Below are positions 42,999-53,035 of a stretch of DNA of 64,000 nt, in pieces; the stretch's first letter is position 1, and the number at the start of each line of letters is the position of its first letter. The DNA comes from Sphingomonas sp. SCN 67-18 (GTDB taxonomy: Bacteria > Pseudomonadota > Alphaproteobacteria > Sphingomonadales > Sphingomonadaceae): assembly GCF_001724715.1 (NCBI RefSeq), contig NZ_MEFG01000024.1:1-64000 (forward strand), read 5' to 3'. The notes beneath the pieces were generated by a model, which was given only the letters and a program-made list of their open reading frames with translations, made no database searches and had not been told where the DNA came from. The translations under genes were made by a program, and so were the position numbers.

Positions 42999-43700
42999 CT
43001 ATTGCGCGGCGTCGACGTCCAGCGCGTAGCCGGCCGAACGGACGGTACGGATTACGTCGCCGCCGCCGCCGGCGTTGATCGCCTTGCGGAGCCGGCGGAT
43101 GTGGACGTCCACGGTGCGCGGTTCGATGTCGGCATCATGGCCCCACACCGAATCGAGCAGCCGCTCGCGTGAGAAGACGCGGCCGGGATGCTCAAGGAAG
43201 TGGCGGAGCAGGCGGAATTCGGTGGGACCGAGCGGGATGGGGCGGCCGTCGCGGCGCACCTTGTGCCCCACCGTGTCCATTTCCAGATCGGCATAGCGCA
43301 GCTGCTCGCCGGCCAGCGCCGGGCGCACGCGGCGCAGCACCGCGCCGACGCGGGCGACCAGTTCCCGCGGCGAAAAGGGCTTGGTGACATAATCGTCCGC
43401 CCCGGTTTCCAGCCCGCGCACCCGGTCTTCCTCCTCGCCGCGCGCGGTGAGCATGATGATCGGCACATTGGCGGTGGCGGGCATCCTGCGCAGCCGGCGA
43501 CACACCTCGATGCCGGACAGGCTCTCGATCATCCAGTCGAGCAGCACCAGGTCTGGCGGGCTTTCGCGCGCCAGCAACAGCGCCTCCTCGCCGTCCGGCG
43601 TGTGGCGGACGGTGAACTCGCCGCTTTCGAAATGCCAGATCAGCAGCTCGGCAAGCGCGGCGTCGTCCTCGACCAGCAGCAGATCGCCCCGGCCAGCCAT
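42999..43700 (-). CDS. phoB: Phosphate regulon response regulator PhoB
   Basis: 233 residues. The receiver has the phospho-Asp in LVLLDWMIE (D55) and PIIMLTARGEEEDRVRGLETGADDYV. The OmpR-type winged helix has TEFRLLRHFLEHPGRVFSRERLL and VDVHIRRLRKAI. Last gene of the leftward phoR-pst-phoU-phoB set; phoU ends 3 bases before it starts. Confidence 0.95.
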   Translation of the reverse strand: MAGRGDLLLVEDDAALAELLIWHFESGEFTVRHTPDGEEALLLARESPPDLVLLDWMIESLSGIEVCRRLRRMPATANVPIIMLTARGEEEDRVRGLETGADDYVTKPFSPRELVARVGAVLRRVRPALAGEQLRYADLEMDTVGHKVRRDGRPIPLGPTEFRLLRHFLEHPGRVFSRERLLDSVWGHDADIEPRTVDVHIRRLRKAINAGGGGDVIRTVRSAGYALDVDAAQ

Positions 43701-43702
43701 GG

Positions 43703-44407
43703 TCAGGCCTCCGTTCCGATGGCGTCTTCGCCGCGGTCGCGCTCGGCCATGTAGGTGCCCTTGGCGGCGAAATAGACCATCTCGGCCACATTGGTGGCGT
43801 GGTCGCCGATCCGCTCCAGATTCTTGGCGACGAACAGCAGGTGCGCCGCCTGGCCGATGGTGGCCGGGTTTTCCATCATGAAGGTCACCAGCGTGCGGAA
43901 GATGCTGTTGTAGAAATCGTCGACCGCGCGGTCCCGCTCGCTGACGCGCAGCGCAAGCTGCCAGTCGCGCGCGGCGAAGGCGTCGAGCACGTCATGCACC
44001 ATCTCGGCCGCGATCGCCGCCATGGCGGGCAGCATGGCGAGCGCGTCTATCTTGTGCGGCCCGCCGATCTGCGCGGTCCGCTTGGCGATGTTCTTGGCAT
44101 AATCGCCGATCCGCTCGATCACGGACGCGATCTTCAGCGCCGCCACCACCTCGCGCAGGTCGTCGGCCATCGGCGCGCGCAGCGCGATGATCCGCACCGC
44201 CAGCCGCTCGATCTGGCCTTCCAGTTCGTCGATCCGCTTGTCTTCCTCGACAACCGTCTCCGCGGCGGCAAGGTCGTGGCGGACCAGCGCCTGCATCGCG
44301 TCGGCGATCGCCGCCTCGGCGCGGCCGCCCATTTCGGAGATCAGGCCGCGCAGCTCGACGATGTCGTCGTCGAAAGCCTTGACGGTATGTTCGGTGCCAT
44401 TTGCCAT
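43703..44407 (-). CDS. phoU: Phosphate transport regulator PhoU
   Basis: 234 residues, two similar three-helix halves with metal-binding ExxxD-type motifs (ERIGDYAKNIAKR and ERIGDHATNVAEM). It links PstSCAB to PhoR and keeps the regulon off in high phosphate. The start MANGTEHTVKAFD lies 11 bases after pstB, with GAGGAGG upstream. Confidence 0.95.
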   Translation of the reverse strand: MANGTEHTVKAFDDDIVELRGLISEMGGRAEAAIADAMQALVRHDLAAAETVVEEDKRIDELEGQIERLAVRIIALRAPMADDLREVVAALKIASVIERIGDYAKNIAKRTAQIGGPHKIDALAMLPAMAAIAAEMVHDVLDAFAARDWQLALRVSERDRAVDDFYNSIFRTLVTFMMENPATIGQAAHLLFVAKNLERIGDHATNVAEMVYFAAKGTYMAERDRGEDAIGTEA

Positions 44408-44418
44408 GACCTGCCTCC

Positions 44419-45198
44419 TCAGCCGTACCGGCCAGTGATGTAATCCTTGGTCCGCACTTCGCGGGGATTGGTGAAGATGTCGGACGTCTCGCCATATTCG
44501 ATCAGCGTGCCGAGGTGGAAAAAGGCGGTTTTCTGAGAAACGCGGGCGGCCTGCTGCATATTGTGGGTGACGATGACGATGGCGTAGCGGCCGCGCAGCT
44601 CGTGGATCAGCTCCTCGATCTTGGCGGTGGCGATGGGGTCCAGCGCGGAGCACGGCTCGTCCATCAGGATCACCTCCGGGTCGACGGCGATGGCGCGGGC
44701 GATGCACAGCCGCTGCTGCTGGCCGCCGGAAAGCGCGGTGCCGCTGTCGGACAGCCGGTCCTTCACCTCGTCCCACAAACCGGCGCGGCGCAGCGATTTC
44801 TCGACCACCATGTCCATGTCGGCGCGGCTGGCGGCCAGGCCGTGGATGCGCGGGCCGTAGGCGACGTTCTCGTAGATCGACTTGGGAAAGGGATTGGGTT
44901 TCTGGAACACCATGCCCACCCGGGCGCGAAGCTGCACCACGTCCATCGACGCGGCGTAGATATTCTCGCCGTCCAGCTCGATCGTCCCTTCCACCCGCGC
45001 GTTGGCGATGGTGTCGTTCATCCGGTTCAGCGTGCGCAGGAAGGTGGATTTGCCGCAGCCGGACGGGCCGATGAACGCGGTGACATGGTCCATGTCGACG
45101 TCGATCGACACGTCCGAGAGCGCCTGCTTGGCGCCGTAGAAGACGTTGACGCCCCGCGCCGTCATCTTGGGTGCCGTCATGGAAATCTGTTCTGTCAT
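44419..45198 (-). CDS. pstB: Phosphate ABC transporter ATP-binding protein
   Basis: 259 residues. Walker [22 protein letters not shown], signature [17 protein letters not shown], Walker [15 protein letters not shown] and the H-loop [12 protein letters not shown] are intact, as in PstB. Two bases separate it from pstA. Confidence 0.97.
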   Translation of the reverse strand: MTEQISMTAPKMTARGVNVFYGAKQALSDVSIDVDMDHVTAFIGPSGCGKSTFLRTLNRMNDTIANARVEGTIELDGENIYAASMDVVQLRARVGMVFQKPNPFPKSIYENVAYGPRIHGLAASRADMDMVVEKSLRRAGLWDEVKDRLSDSGTALSGGQQQRLCIARAIAVDPEVILMDEPCSALDPIATAKIEELIHELRGRYAIVIVTHNMQQAARVSQKTAFFHLGTLIEYGETSDIFTNPREVRTKDYITGRYG

Positions 45199-45200
45199 GG

Positions 45201-46475
45201 TCACCAACGCTGTTCGAACCGGTTGCGGAGATAGATGGCGAGGCCGTTCATCGCGAGGAGGAACAGCAGCAGCACGATGATGGCCGCCGACGTCTTTTCG
45301 ACAAACCCCCGGCTGACCTCGTCGGACCAGAGGAAGATCTGCACCGGCAGCACGGTGGCCGGGTCCGTCACGCCGCCCGGCGGGGTGGCGATGAAGGCGC
45401 GCATGCCGATCATCAGCAGCGGCGCCGTCTCGCCCAGCGCGCGCGCCATGCCGATGATCGTGCCGGTCAGGATGCCGGGCAGCGCCAGCGGCAGGACGTG
45501 GTGGAACACCACCTGCACCGGGCTGGCGCCGATGCCCAGCGCGGCATCGCGGATGGAGGGCGGCACGGACTTGATGGCGTTGCGCCCGGCGATGACGATG
45601 ACCGGCATGGTCATCAGCGCAAGGGTGAGGCCGCCGACCACCGCGGCCGAGCGGGGCAGGTGGAAGGTGTTGAGGAACACCGCCAGCCCCAGCAGGCCGA
45701 AGATGATGGAAGGCACCGCCGCCAGATTGTTGATCGACACCTCGATCAGGTCGGTCCAGCGGTTTCGCGGCGCATATTCCTCCAGATAGATGGCCGAGAG
45801 CACGCCGATGGGGAAGGCGAGCACCAGCGTGACCAGCATCGTCAGCAACGATCCCTTCAGCGCGCCCCATATGCCGACCAGCGTCGGGTCGGTCGCGTCA
45901 GCGCCGGTCAGGAAGCTGGCGTCGAACGCGGTGCTGACCGCGCCCTTCGCCTCCAGCCGGGCATGGGCGGCCTCCGCCTCGGGGTCGCCCTTGCCCTTGG
46001 CGGCAAGATCGATGGCGGTGGCGGCGGGCACGGCGATCACCGCGCTGCGCTGCAGGATGGCGGGATCGGCCTTGATCGCATCGCGCACCTTCAGCCACGC
46101 GCCGTCGGACAGCAGCTTCTCGCCGCCCGGGCCGAAGGCCGCATTGGCCGCCGCCGCCGTGACGTTGCGCAGCCCGGCGCCGGCCAGCACCTTGTCGACA
46201 TTCGGCCCGTCCAGCGTGGCGGGGTCGATCAGGATCGGCGCGGTTACGAAATCGACCGGCAGGGCGATCCGCGTCTGGGTGAAGCCGCGCACGCCGTTGG
46301 CCATCATGGTGACGAGCAGGAAGGCGAGGAACAGGCCGGACAGCGCGACCGCGCCGAAACCGAGCAGGCGGAACCGCCGTTCCGATGCGTAGCGGCGGCG
46401 GATGCGCCGCTGCATGGCGTCGGTCTTCCAGTCGGTGGGGGTGCGGAGCGGGCCGTCCACGGGGGCGTTACTCAT
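45201..46475 (-). CDS. pstA: Phosphate ABC transporter permease PstA, long form
   Basis: 424 residues, about 130 more than E. coli PstA. The extra part lies between the first membrane segment (about 38-60) and the permease core, a predicted periplasmic loop of the DUF3333 type. The core has [29 protein letters not shown], the cytoplasmic loop [23 protein letters not shown] and [10 protein letters not shown]. It overlaps pstC by 8 bases. Confidence 0.95.
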   Translation of the reverse strand: MSNAPVDGPLRTPTDWKTDAMQRRIRRRYASERRFRLLGFGAVALSGLFLAFLLVTMMANGVRGFTQTRIALPVDFVTAPILIDPATLDGPNVDKVLAGAGLRNVTAAAANAAFGPGGEKLLSDGAWLKVRDAIKADPAILQRSAVIAVPAATAIDLAAKGKGDPEAEAAHARLEAKGAVSTAFDASFLTGADATDPTLVGIWGALKGSLLTMLVTLVLAFPIGVLSAIYLEEYAPRNRWTDLIEVSINNLAAVPSIIFGLLGLAVFLNTFHLPRSAAVVGGLTLALMTMPVIVIAGRNAIKSVPPSIRDAALGIGASPVQVVFHHVLPLALPGILTGTIIGMARALGETAPLLMIGMRAFIATPPGGVTDPATVLPVQIFLWSDEVSRGFVEKTSAAIIVLLLFLLAMNGLAIYLRNRFEQRW

Positions 46476-47844
46476 AAGCTTCCCGATATTTCTTCACCAC
46501 GCGCAGCGCGACGATGTTGAGCAGCAGGGTGACGAGGAACAGCACCAGGCCGAGCGCGAAGGCGGCCAGCGTCTTGGGGCTGTCGAATTCCTGGTCGCCG
46601 GTGAGCAGCTGGACGATCTGGGTGGTGACCGTGGTCACGCTGGCAAAGGGGTTGGCGGTCAGGTTGGCGGCAAGGCCGGCGGCCATCACGACGATCATCG
46701 TCTCGCCGATGGCGCGGCTGACGGCCAGCAGCACCCCGCCGACCACGCCGGGCAGCGCCGCCGGGATGAGCACGCGGCGGATGGTTTCGGACGGGGTGGC
46801 GCCCATCGCCAGCGATCCGTCCCGCATCGACGCGGGCACGGCGGCAATCGAATCGTCCGCCATGGAGGAAACGAAGGGGATGATCATCACCCCCATCACC
46901 ACGCCTGCCGCCAGCGCGCTTTCCGACGATGCGCCGGGAATGCCCAGCCCGGCGGCGAAATTGCGGATGGCGGGCGCCACGGTCAGCGCCGCGAAATAGC
47001 CATAGACCACGGTCGGCACGCCGGCGAGGATCTCCAGGATCGGCTTCATCCACTTGCGGACCACCGGGCGCGCATATTGGGTGAGGTAGACCGCGCTCAT
47101 CAGCCCCAGCGGAATGGCGACGATCATGGCGATGATCGCGCCGATGAAGATCGTGCCCCAGAACAGCGGCACCGCGCCGAAGGCGTTGGCCTGGTCCGCC
47201 AGCACCGCCGCCTGCGGGCTCCATTTTGTGCCGAACAGGAAATCGATGGGCGAGACCATGGAGAAGAAGCGGATCGATTCGAACAGCAGCGAGGCGACGA
47301 TGCCCACGGTGGTCAGGATGGCGACCAGCGAGGCGATGAGCAGCAGCCCCATCACCAGCCGTTCCACCCGCGTCCGCGCGCGGAAATCCGGGCGCAGGCG
47401 GGTGAAGGCATAAGCGCCGCCGGCAAAGGCGAGGATCAGCGCCAGCACCAGCCCGATGCCGTCATAGCGCGACTGGGCGGCGCGATAGGCCGGGGCCAGT
47501 TCCTCGGCCAGCGGGTTGAACGCGGATTGCAGCTTGCCGCTGGCCAGCGCGCGCGCTTCGGAGAGGATGGCGCCCCGCTCCATGGGGATGGCGGGCAGCT
47601 GGGCGGCGGCGGGGGTGTCCACCACCGCCTGCGTCACCATGCCCGGCGTCACCGCGCCCCATATGGCGAGGAAGATCAGCGCCGGCACGACCACCCACAG
47701 GGCGGTGAACCAGCCATGATAGCCGGGCAGGCTATGCGGCCGCGCCGCCCCGGTGCCGGTGAAGCGCGCGGCCTTCACGCGCGCCGACACCCAGGCGATG
47801 AAGCCCAGTCCAAGGACCAGCAGCAGCAGGGCGATTCCGTTCAC
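46468..47844 (-). CDS. pstC: Phosphate ABC transporter permease PstC, long form
   Basis: 458 residues from a GTG (VNGIALLLLVLGLGFIAW), larger than E. coli PstC by about 140. The N-terminal part adds membrane segments and a soluble loop. The core has PLGLMSAVYLTQYA, PTVVYGYFAALTV, GATPSETIRRVLIPAALPGVVGG and GETMIVVMAAG. Only 13 bases separate its GTG from the pstS stop. Confidence 0.92.
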   Translation of the reverse strand: MNGIALLLLVLGLGFIAWVSARVKAARFTGTGAARPHSLPGYHGWFTALWVVVPALIFLAIWGAVTPGMVTQAVVDTPAAAQLPAIPMERGAILSEARALASGKLQSAFNPLAEELAPAYRAAQSRYDGIGLVLALILAFAGGAYAFTRLRPDFRARTRVERLVMGLLLIASLVAILTTVGIVASLLFESIRFFSMVSPIDFLFGTKWSPQAAVLADQANAFGAVPLFWGTIFIGAIIAMIVAIPLGLMSAVYLTQYARPVVRKWMKPILEILAGVPTVVYGYFAALTVAPAIRNFAAGLGIPGASSESALAAGVVMGVMIIPFVSSMADDSIAAVPASMRDGSLAMGATPSETIRRVLIPAALPGVVGGVLLAVSRAIGETMIVVMAAGLAANLTANPFASVTTVTTQIVQLLTGDQEFDSPKTLAAFALGLVLFLVTLLLNIVALRVVKKYREAYE

Positions 47845-47857
47845 CGGGCGGTTCCGC

Positions 47858-48916
47858 TTATTTGAGCGCGGAAGGGTCGAGCAGGGTGAATTCCGCGGCT
47901 GTCTTGGCGTTGGCGGCGCGGACATCCTCCGGCGCGGCGATCAGCCCGCGCTTGGTCAAATAACCGTCCGGCCCCCATGCGCTCGCATATTCGCCGACAA
48001 ATTCGCGCAGGCCGGGAATGGCCTTCAGATGGGCGGCCTTCACATAGATGTAGAGCGGCCGAGCGCCGGGATAGCTGAAATCGGAAATCGTCGCATAGCT
48101 GGGGGCGATGCCGCCCACCGGAATGCCCTGCAGGCTCTTGCCGTTCTCTTCGAGGAAGCTGTAGCCGAAAATGCCGATCGCATTGGGGTTGGCCCCCAGC
48201 TTCTGGACGATCAGATTGTCGTTCTCGCCCGCATCCACATAGATGCCGTCCTCGCGGACGCGGTGGCAGATGTCCTTCGCCTTGTCGGCGTCGCTTTCCT
48301 TCATCGCCTTCATGGCGGGATCGGCCTCGCAGGCCTTTGCCATGATGAGTTCGGTCAGCGCGTCGCGCGTGCCGGACGTGGAGGGCGGGCCATAGACCTG
48401 GATGGCGATGGCGGGGAGGGCGGGGTTCACGTCCTTCCAGGTCTTGGCCGCGTTGGGCTTGCCATAGGGGTTGGCGGCGACGGCCTTGTAAATGTCGTCG
48501 ATGGTCAGCTTCAGCTTCGGCCCCTGCAGCGATTCGGCGAAGGCGACGCCGTCGATGCCGACCTGGATCTCCACGATGTCGCCGACGCCGTTCTTCTTGC
48601 AGTCCTCATATTCGCTGGCCTTCATGCGGCGCGACGCATTCTCGATATCGGGGTGGGCCGCGCCCACGCCCGCGCAGAACAGCTTCATGCCCGCGCCGGT
48701 GCCGGTCGATTCGACGATCGGTGATTTGAAGCCCGGGTGATTGTTGACGAACTGCTCCGCCACCGCGGTGGTGAAGGGATAGACGGTGGACGATCCCACC
48801 GCCTTGATCTGGTCGCGCGCGCCGCCGCCCGCCGCGCCGCCTCCGGCCTCGTCCTGACAGGCGGACAGCATCAGCGTGGATGCCAGCAATATCGCGATCG
48901 TGCGGACCATCTTCAT
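47858..48916 (-). CDS. pstS: Phosphate-binding lipoprotein PstS
   Basis: 352 residues. The lipobox LMLSAC gives lipidation at Cys20. Phosphate-loop features are VGSSTVYPFTTAVAEQF, ESTGTGAGMKLFCAG and GPPSTSGTRDALTEL. It delivers phosphate to PstCA. It is preceded by the Pho box at 48976-49008. Confidence 0.95.
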   Translation of the reverse strand: MKMVRTIAILLASTLMLSACQDEAGGGAAGGGARDQIKAVGSSTVYPFTTAVAEQFVNNHPGFKSPIVESTGTGAGMKLFCAGVGAAHPDIENASRRMKASEYEDCKKNGVGDIVEIQVGIDGVAFAESLQGPKLKLTIDDIYKAVAANPYGKPNAAKTWKDVNPALPAIAIQVYGPPSTSGTRDALTELIMAKACEADPAMKAMKESDADKAKDICHRVREDGIYVDAGENDNLIVQKLGANPNAIGIFGYSFLEENGKSLQGIPVGGIAPSYATISDFSYPGARPLYIYVKAAHLKAIPGLREFVGEYASAWGPDGYLTKRGLIAAPEDVRAANAKTAAEFTLLDPSALK

Positions 48917-48967
48917 GTCTCCGTAGAGGGGCTGCGCGCCTCGTTCCCGATCCGGCCTAGCGCCGGT

Positions 48968-50203
48968 TCAAACGCCCTGTGTGACGTTACCGTGACTCTT
49001 TGATGACAATGGCTCCGGCGTCACCGGCAGCAGGATGGAAATCGTCGTGCCCTGGCCCTGCACGCTGGCGATATCCAACCGCCCACGATGGCGCTCGACG
49101 ATGTGCTTGACGATGGCGAGGCCAAGGCCGGTGCCGCCCAGCGCGCGGCTGCGGCTGGCCTCCACCCGGTAGAATCGCTCGGTGAGCCGGGGCAGATGCT
49201 CGGGCGCGATGCCCTCTCCCTCGTCGCTCACGCTCAGCCGCACCATCGATTCGCCGTCGCGCGCCAGCCGCACGGTGACGGGGGTTCCCGCCTGGCCATA
49301 TTTCATCGCATTGCCGACCAGATTGTGGAGCAGCTGCGACAATTGGGCGCGGTCCCCGGCAATGGCGGGCGATTCGCCCTGCAGCGCGATTCGCACGTCC
49401 TTCGCCCGCGCGCCGCCATTGGCGAGGATGACATTATGCGTCTCGGCGATCAGCGTGGCGAGATCGACCGGGGTGTCGGGCGCGCGGTGCTTTTCCGCCT
49501 CGATTCGCGACAGCGACATCAGGTCGTCCACCAGCCGCTGCATCCGCTGCGCCTCGTCCTGCATCACTTTCAGGAACCGCTTGCGGGTGGTGGCGTCGCC
49601 GCCCGCCTTGTCGTCCCCCAGCGTCTCGACGAAACCCAATATGGCAGCCAGCGGCGTGCGCAGCTCATGGCTGGCGTTGGCGACGAAATCGACCCGCATC
49701 TTTTCCGCCGCATGGCTGCCGGTGCGGTCGATCAGGTGGATCAGCTGCCGCGCCCCCGCCAGCGGGCTGACCCGCATCACCCAGCGCGCGTCGCGGGCGC
49801 CGATGCCGGTCAGCGCGATGATCTCGGACGGATCGGGCGGGGTGGCGCGCGACAGGCTCTCGGCGGCGGCCGGGTGGCGGATGGCCAGCCGGACGTCCTC
49901 GCCGACGATATGCGCGCCAAGCAGCGTCCGCGCGCCCTGATTGGCATGGGCGATGCGCCCGCCGGCGACGATCATCACCGGCTCTGCGATCGCATCGACG
50001 ACCGCGCCGGACAGGTCGTCCGCGGCGGCCGGCCCCGCCGGTGCGGAAGGTTCGGCCTCGCCATGGCCGCCCAGCGCGACAAGGATGGCGGCGATGCCGG
50101 CAACGGCCCCGAGCGCGGCGGCGATGGGCGGCGCGCCCAGATATGCGGCGGCGATCGCGGCGGCGATCACCAGCAGGGCGGCGGGGGCGAGGCGGGCCGT
50201 CAT
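48968..50203 (-). CDS. phoR: Phosphate regulon sensor kinase PhoR
   Basis: 411 residues. Two membrane segments (about 5-22 and 27-45), a PAS-like region (about 65-160), the phospho-His in FVANASHELRTPLAAILGF (H179), and the ATPase motifs LVGNAMKYG, DEGEGIAPEHLPRLTERFYR and GGTGLGLAIVKHI. The start at 50203 lies 11 bases after the mpl stop. Its 3' end holds the pstS Pho box. Confidence 0.94.
   Translation of the reverse strand: MTARLAPAALLVIAAAIAAAYLGAPPIAAALGAVAGIAAILVALGGHGEAEPSAPAGPAAADDLSGAVVDAIAEPVMIVAGGRIAHANQGARTLLGAHIVGEDVRLAIRHPAAAESLSRATPPDPSEIIALTGIGARDARWVMRVSPLAGARQLIHLIDRTGSHAAEKMRVDFVANASHELRTPLAAILGFVETLGDDKAGGDATTRKRFLKVMQDEAQRMQRLVDDLMSLSRIEAEKHRAPDTPVDLATLIAETHNVILANGGARAKDVRIALQGESPAIAGDRAQLSQLLHNLVGNAMKYGQAGTPVTVRLARDGESMVRLSVSDEGEGIAPEHLPRLTERFYRVEASRSRALGGTGLGLAIVKHIVERHRGRLDIASVQGQGTTISILLPVTPEPLSSKSHGNVTQGV
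48976..49008 (-). promoter_or_regulatory. Pho box with three 11-bp repeats, upstream of pstS
   Basis: Read on the minus strand, TGTCATCAAAG, AGTCACGGTAA and CGTCACACAGG follow one another without gaps. Each carries GTCA(T/C) at the same place, matching the PhoB direct-repeat pattern of 11-bp period. The site lies inside the last codons of phoR and 60 bases before the pstS start. Confidence 0.8.
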
Positions 50204-50214
50204 GGACCCAGCGT

Positions 50215-51612
50215 TTAGCCGAGCCTGCGCAGGATGTCCGCTGCGAAAGTGGAAAGCGTGTCGTCGCGCGCGCCCATCACGACGATGCGGTCGCCGGGCC
50301 GGGCAAGCGCGACCAGCCGGTCGCCGCAATCCGGCCGGGCAGGGATATGCTCGGCCTGCCGTCCGCCCGCCGCCACCCCGGCGACGATGGCGTCGCTGCC
50401 TACCTCGCGGTTCACCGTGCCGCCATAGAAGACGGGGTCGGACAGGATCAGCGCGTCCCCGTCGCGCAGATTGTCGACGAAACAGGCGATCAGCTCCGCT
50501 TTCATCTGGCGCAGCGGGCCGTAGCCGTGCGGCTGGAAATAGACGCGCAGGCGACCGGGAAAGGCGTGGAGCGTCGCCAGCGTCGCGGCGATCTTGTCCG
50601 GGTTATGCCCGAAATCGTCGATCACCGTCACGCCGCCCGCCGTGCCGACCCGCTCGAACCGGCGGCGCAGCCCGGTGAACGCCGCCAGCGCCGCCGCCGC
50701 TTCGCCGAGCGACAGGCCGCACGCCAGCGCCGCGCCGATCGCGGCCAGCGCGTTGGAGGCATTGTGGCGGCCGGGCACCGCCAGATGCACGTCGACGCTG
50801 TCGCCGTTGCTGCGGTCCGTGACGTGGAAATCGACCCCGTCCGGCCGCTCGGTCAGCGCGCTGCCGACCAGCGAGGCGTCGTGCGCGAAGCCATAGCTGA
50901 TGATCCGCCCGGGGTGGGTTTCCCTCGCCAGCGTCGCGCTTTCCGCATTGTCGAGGTTGATCACCGCCACCTGCGCCCGGCCGACGAAATTGGCGAACAG
51001 CATGTGCAGCTCGTCCATCGACTTGTGGTCGAGCGAGATGTTGTTGAGCACGGCGACGGTCGGCTCATAGAGCGCGATCGACCCGTCGCTCTCGTCGACC
51101 TCGCTGACGAAAATATCCTCGCCGCCCACCAGTGCGCTGGCAAAGGGCGCGTCGGGGGTCATGAAATTCTTCATCACCGCGCCGTTCATCACGGTCGGCC
51201 GCCGCCCGGCCCGGTGCAGGATCCAGCCGATCATGCCGGTGACGGTGGATTTGCCGCTGGTGCCACCCACCGCGATGCTGAGCGGCGCGGCGTTGACCAG
51301 TTCGGCGAGCAGCCCGGCCCGGCTGGATCGGGACGCGCCGATGCGCAGCGCAGCCTGCACGTCCGGTACCGTGTCTTCCACCGCGGCGGAGGTGACGAGG
51401 ATCTGCGCCGCGCTGGTGATGCCGCTGCCGTCCTGCGGGAAAAGCGGGATGCCCATCTCCTTCAGGAAATCGAACTTGGCGGGGGTGCGGCCCTGGTCCA
51501 GCGAACGGTCCGATCCCGCGACCGCATGGCCGCGCGCGCGGACGATGCTGGCGAGGGGCAACATGCCGCTGCCGCCGATTCCACAGAAGAAGTATGATTT
51601 GTCCTGGCTCAT
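50215..51612 (-). CDS. mpl: Mpl-like murein peptide ligase (UDP-MurNAc:tripeptide)
   Basis: 465 residues. The Mur ligase plan is [21 protein letters not shown], the P-loop [15 protein letters not shown], a middle domain with [13 protein letters not shown], and a C-terminal domain with [10 protein letters not shown]. Mpl attaches recycled tripeptide to UDP-MurNAc, while MurC adds L-Ala; both are similar. I favour Mpl because the divergent neighbour is an LD-carboxypeptidase that makes tripeptide and because murC is normally in the dcw cluster. Confidence 0.75.
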   Translation of the reverse strand: MSQDKSYFFCGIGGSGMLPLASIVRARGHAVAGSDRSLDQGRTPAKFDFLKEMGIPLFPQDGSGITSAAQILVTSAAVEDTVPDVQAALRIGASRSSRAGLLAELVNAAPLSIAVGGTSGKSTVTGMIGWILHRAGRRPTVMNGAVMKNFMTPDAPFASALVGGEDIFVSEVDESDGSIALYEPTVAVLNNISLDHKSMDELHMLFANFVGRAQVAVINLDNAESATLARETHPGRIISYGFAHDASLVGSALTERPDGVDFHVTDRSNGDSVDVHLAVPGRHNASNALAAIGAALACGLSLGEAAAALAAFTGLRRRFERVGTAGGVTVIDDFGHNPDKIAATLATLHAFPGRLRVYFQPHGYGPLRQMKAELIACFVDNLRDGDALILSDPVFYGGTVNREVGSDAIVAGVAAGGRQAEHIPARPDCGDRLVALARPGDRIVVMGARDDTLSTFAADILRRLG

Positions 51613-51668
51613 GCGGCCACGCTATCACCGCTTTCGGTTCAGGGAACAAGCGGGCGGAGTGGAAGCAC

Positions 51669-52472
51669 ATGAGGATCGGCGTGGTCGCGCCCAGCGGCCG
51701 GATAGAGCCGGACGTGGCCGAACGGGCGTCCGCCCTCGCCGCCGGGCGGGCGGAGCTCGTCATCCACCCGCAATGCTATGCCGCGCACGGCCATTTCGCC
51801 GGCACGGACGCGGAGCGGGCGGAGGCGTTCATCGCCATGGCGAACGATCCCGCCATCGACGCCATCTGGTTCGCGCGCGGCGGCTATGGCTCGTGCCGCA
51901 TCCTCGATCTGGTGATCCCCCGGCTGGACCGCGCGTCGCGGGCCAAGGCCTATATGGGCTATAGCGACGGCGGCAGCCTGCTCGGCGCGCTCTACAGGGC
52001 GGGCATCGGCCGGCCGGCGCACGGCCCGGTGTTGAACGATATCGTGCGCGACAACGGCGTGCTGGCGGTGGCGCGGGCGCTGGACTGGCTGGTCGACCGC
52101 GCGCCCCACGCGCTCGAGCCGTCGCTCTCCGCCCGCATTCCGGCCGCCGCCTTCAACATCACCATCCTCAGCCACCTCATCGGCACGCCGCACCAGCCGG
52201 ATCTGGCCGGCCATGTGCTGATGCTGGAGGAAGTGTCGGAATATATGTACGCGATCGACCGGTCGCTCTGCCACATCACGGCCAACGCCGACATCCGCCG
52301 CGTCGCCGGGATCATGCTCGGCCGATGCTCGCAAATTCCCGAGAATGAGGTCGATTTCGGCGAGGATGAGGAGCAGGTGGCGCGGCACTGGTGCGCGGTT
52401 TCCGGCATTCCCTGGCTCGGCCGGGCCGATATCGGCCATGATGTCGCCAACAAGATTGTCCCCTTCGGGTAG
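51669..52472 (+). CDS. ldcA: LD-carboxypeptidase, family S66
   Basis: 267 residues. It removes terminal D-Ala from tetrapeptides in the cytoplasm during murein recycling. Motifs are GVVAPSGRI, IWFARGGYGSCRIL, MGYSDGGSLLGAL with the nucleophile Ser, and a later Glu and His in LEEVSEYMYAIDRSL and ADIGHD. The start MRIGVVAPSG is 56 bases from the mpl start on the other strand. Confidence 0.92.
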   Translation: MRIGVVAPSGRIEPDVAERASALAAGRAELVIHPQCYAAHGHFAGTDAERAEAFIAMANDPAIDAIWFARGGYGSCRILDLVIPRLDRASRAKAYMGYSDGGSLLGALYRAGIGRPAHGPVLNDIVRDNGVLAVARALDWLVDRAPHALEPSLSARIPAAAFNITILSHLIGTPHQPDLAGHVLMLEEVSEYMYAIDRSLCHITANADIRRVAGIMLGRCSQIPENEVDFGEDEEQVARHWCAVSGIPWLGRADIGHDVANKIVPFG

Positions 52473-52507
52473 CTTGTTCGCATCGGCGCCGCTATTATCT
52501 CGCCCCT

Positions 52508-53035
52508 ATGTCGCGCTCTTCCCGATCCTATGACTGGGGTTTTCCCCGCTGGCGCGGCTATGGTTCCGCGCGCGAGGCGACGACGGTGCGCCTGTGCGAC
52601 CGCCATGGCTGCGACAATCCGGGCGACCGGCCCGCGCCCAAGGCGCCGAACAGCCCGGAACGCTGGTATTTCTGTGAGCAGCACGCCGGCGAATATAACC
52701 GCAACTGGGACTATTTTCAGGGCCTGTCCGACGAGGAAGCGGCCCGGCGCGAGGCTGATGAGCGCCGCGATGCCGGCGGCTTCCGGCAATCGTCCCACCA
52801 TGGCTGGGGCGGGCCGGGCGACGGCAGCCGCTCGCGCGACGAAATGACCGCGCTGGACGTGCTGCAACTCGACAACGATGCCGATTTCACTGAGATCAAG
52901 GCCGCCTGGCGCCGTCTTGCCAAGGCCAACCACCCCGATGTGAAGCCCGGCGATGCCGACGCGGCGGTGCGCTTCCAGGCCATCCAGGCCGCCTATGAGG
53001 TGCTGCGCAGCGCCGAGGAACGCCGCGCCGCGTGA
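52508..53035 (+). CDS. J-domain protein with N-terminal Cys/His motif
   Basis: 175 residues. The C-terminal J domain (about 113-172) has ALDVLQLDNDADFTEIKAAW and the KANHPDVKPGD signature (HPD). The N-terminal part has CDRHGCDNPG and WYFCEQHAGEYNRNWDYF, a possible metal site. It likely directs an Hsp70 to specific clients. The next gene overlaps it (GTGA). Confidence 0.86.
   Translation: MSRSSRSYDWGFPRWRGYGSAREATTVRLCDRHGCDNPGDRPAPKAPNSPERWYFCEQHAGEYNRNWDYFQGLSDEEAARREADERRDAGGFRQSSHHGWGGPGDGSRSRDEMTALDVLQLDNDADFTEIKAAWRRLAKANHPDVKPGDADAAVRFQAIQAAYEVLRSAEERRAA

Noticed and set aside
50215-51612. MurC as the product of this gene
   Set aside because: Kept as a possibility, but the LD-carboxypeptidase neighbour and the absence of dcw genes favour Mpl.
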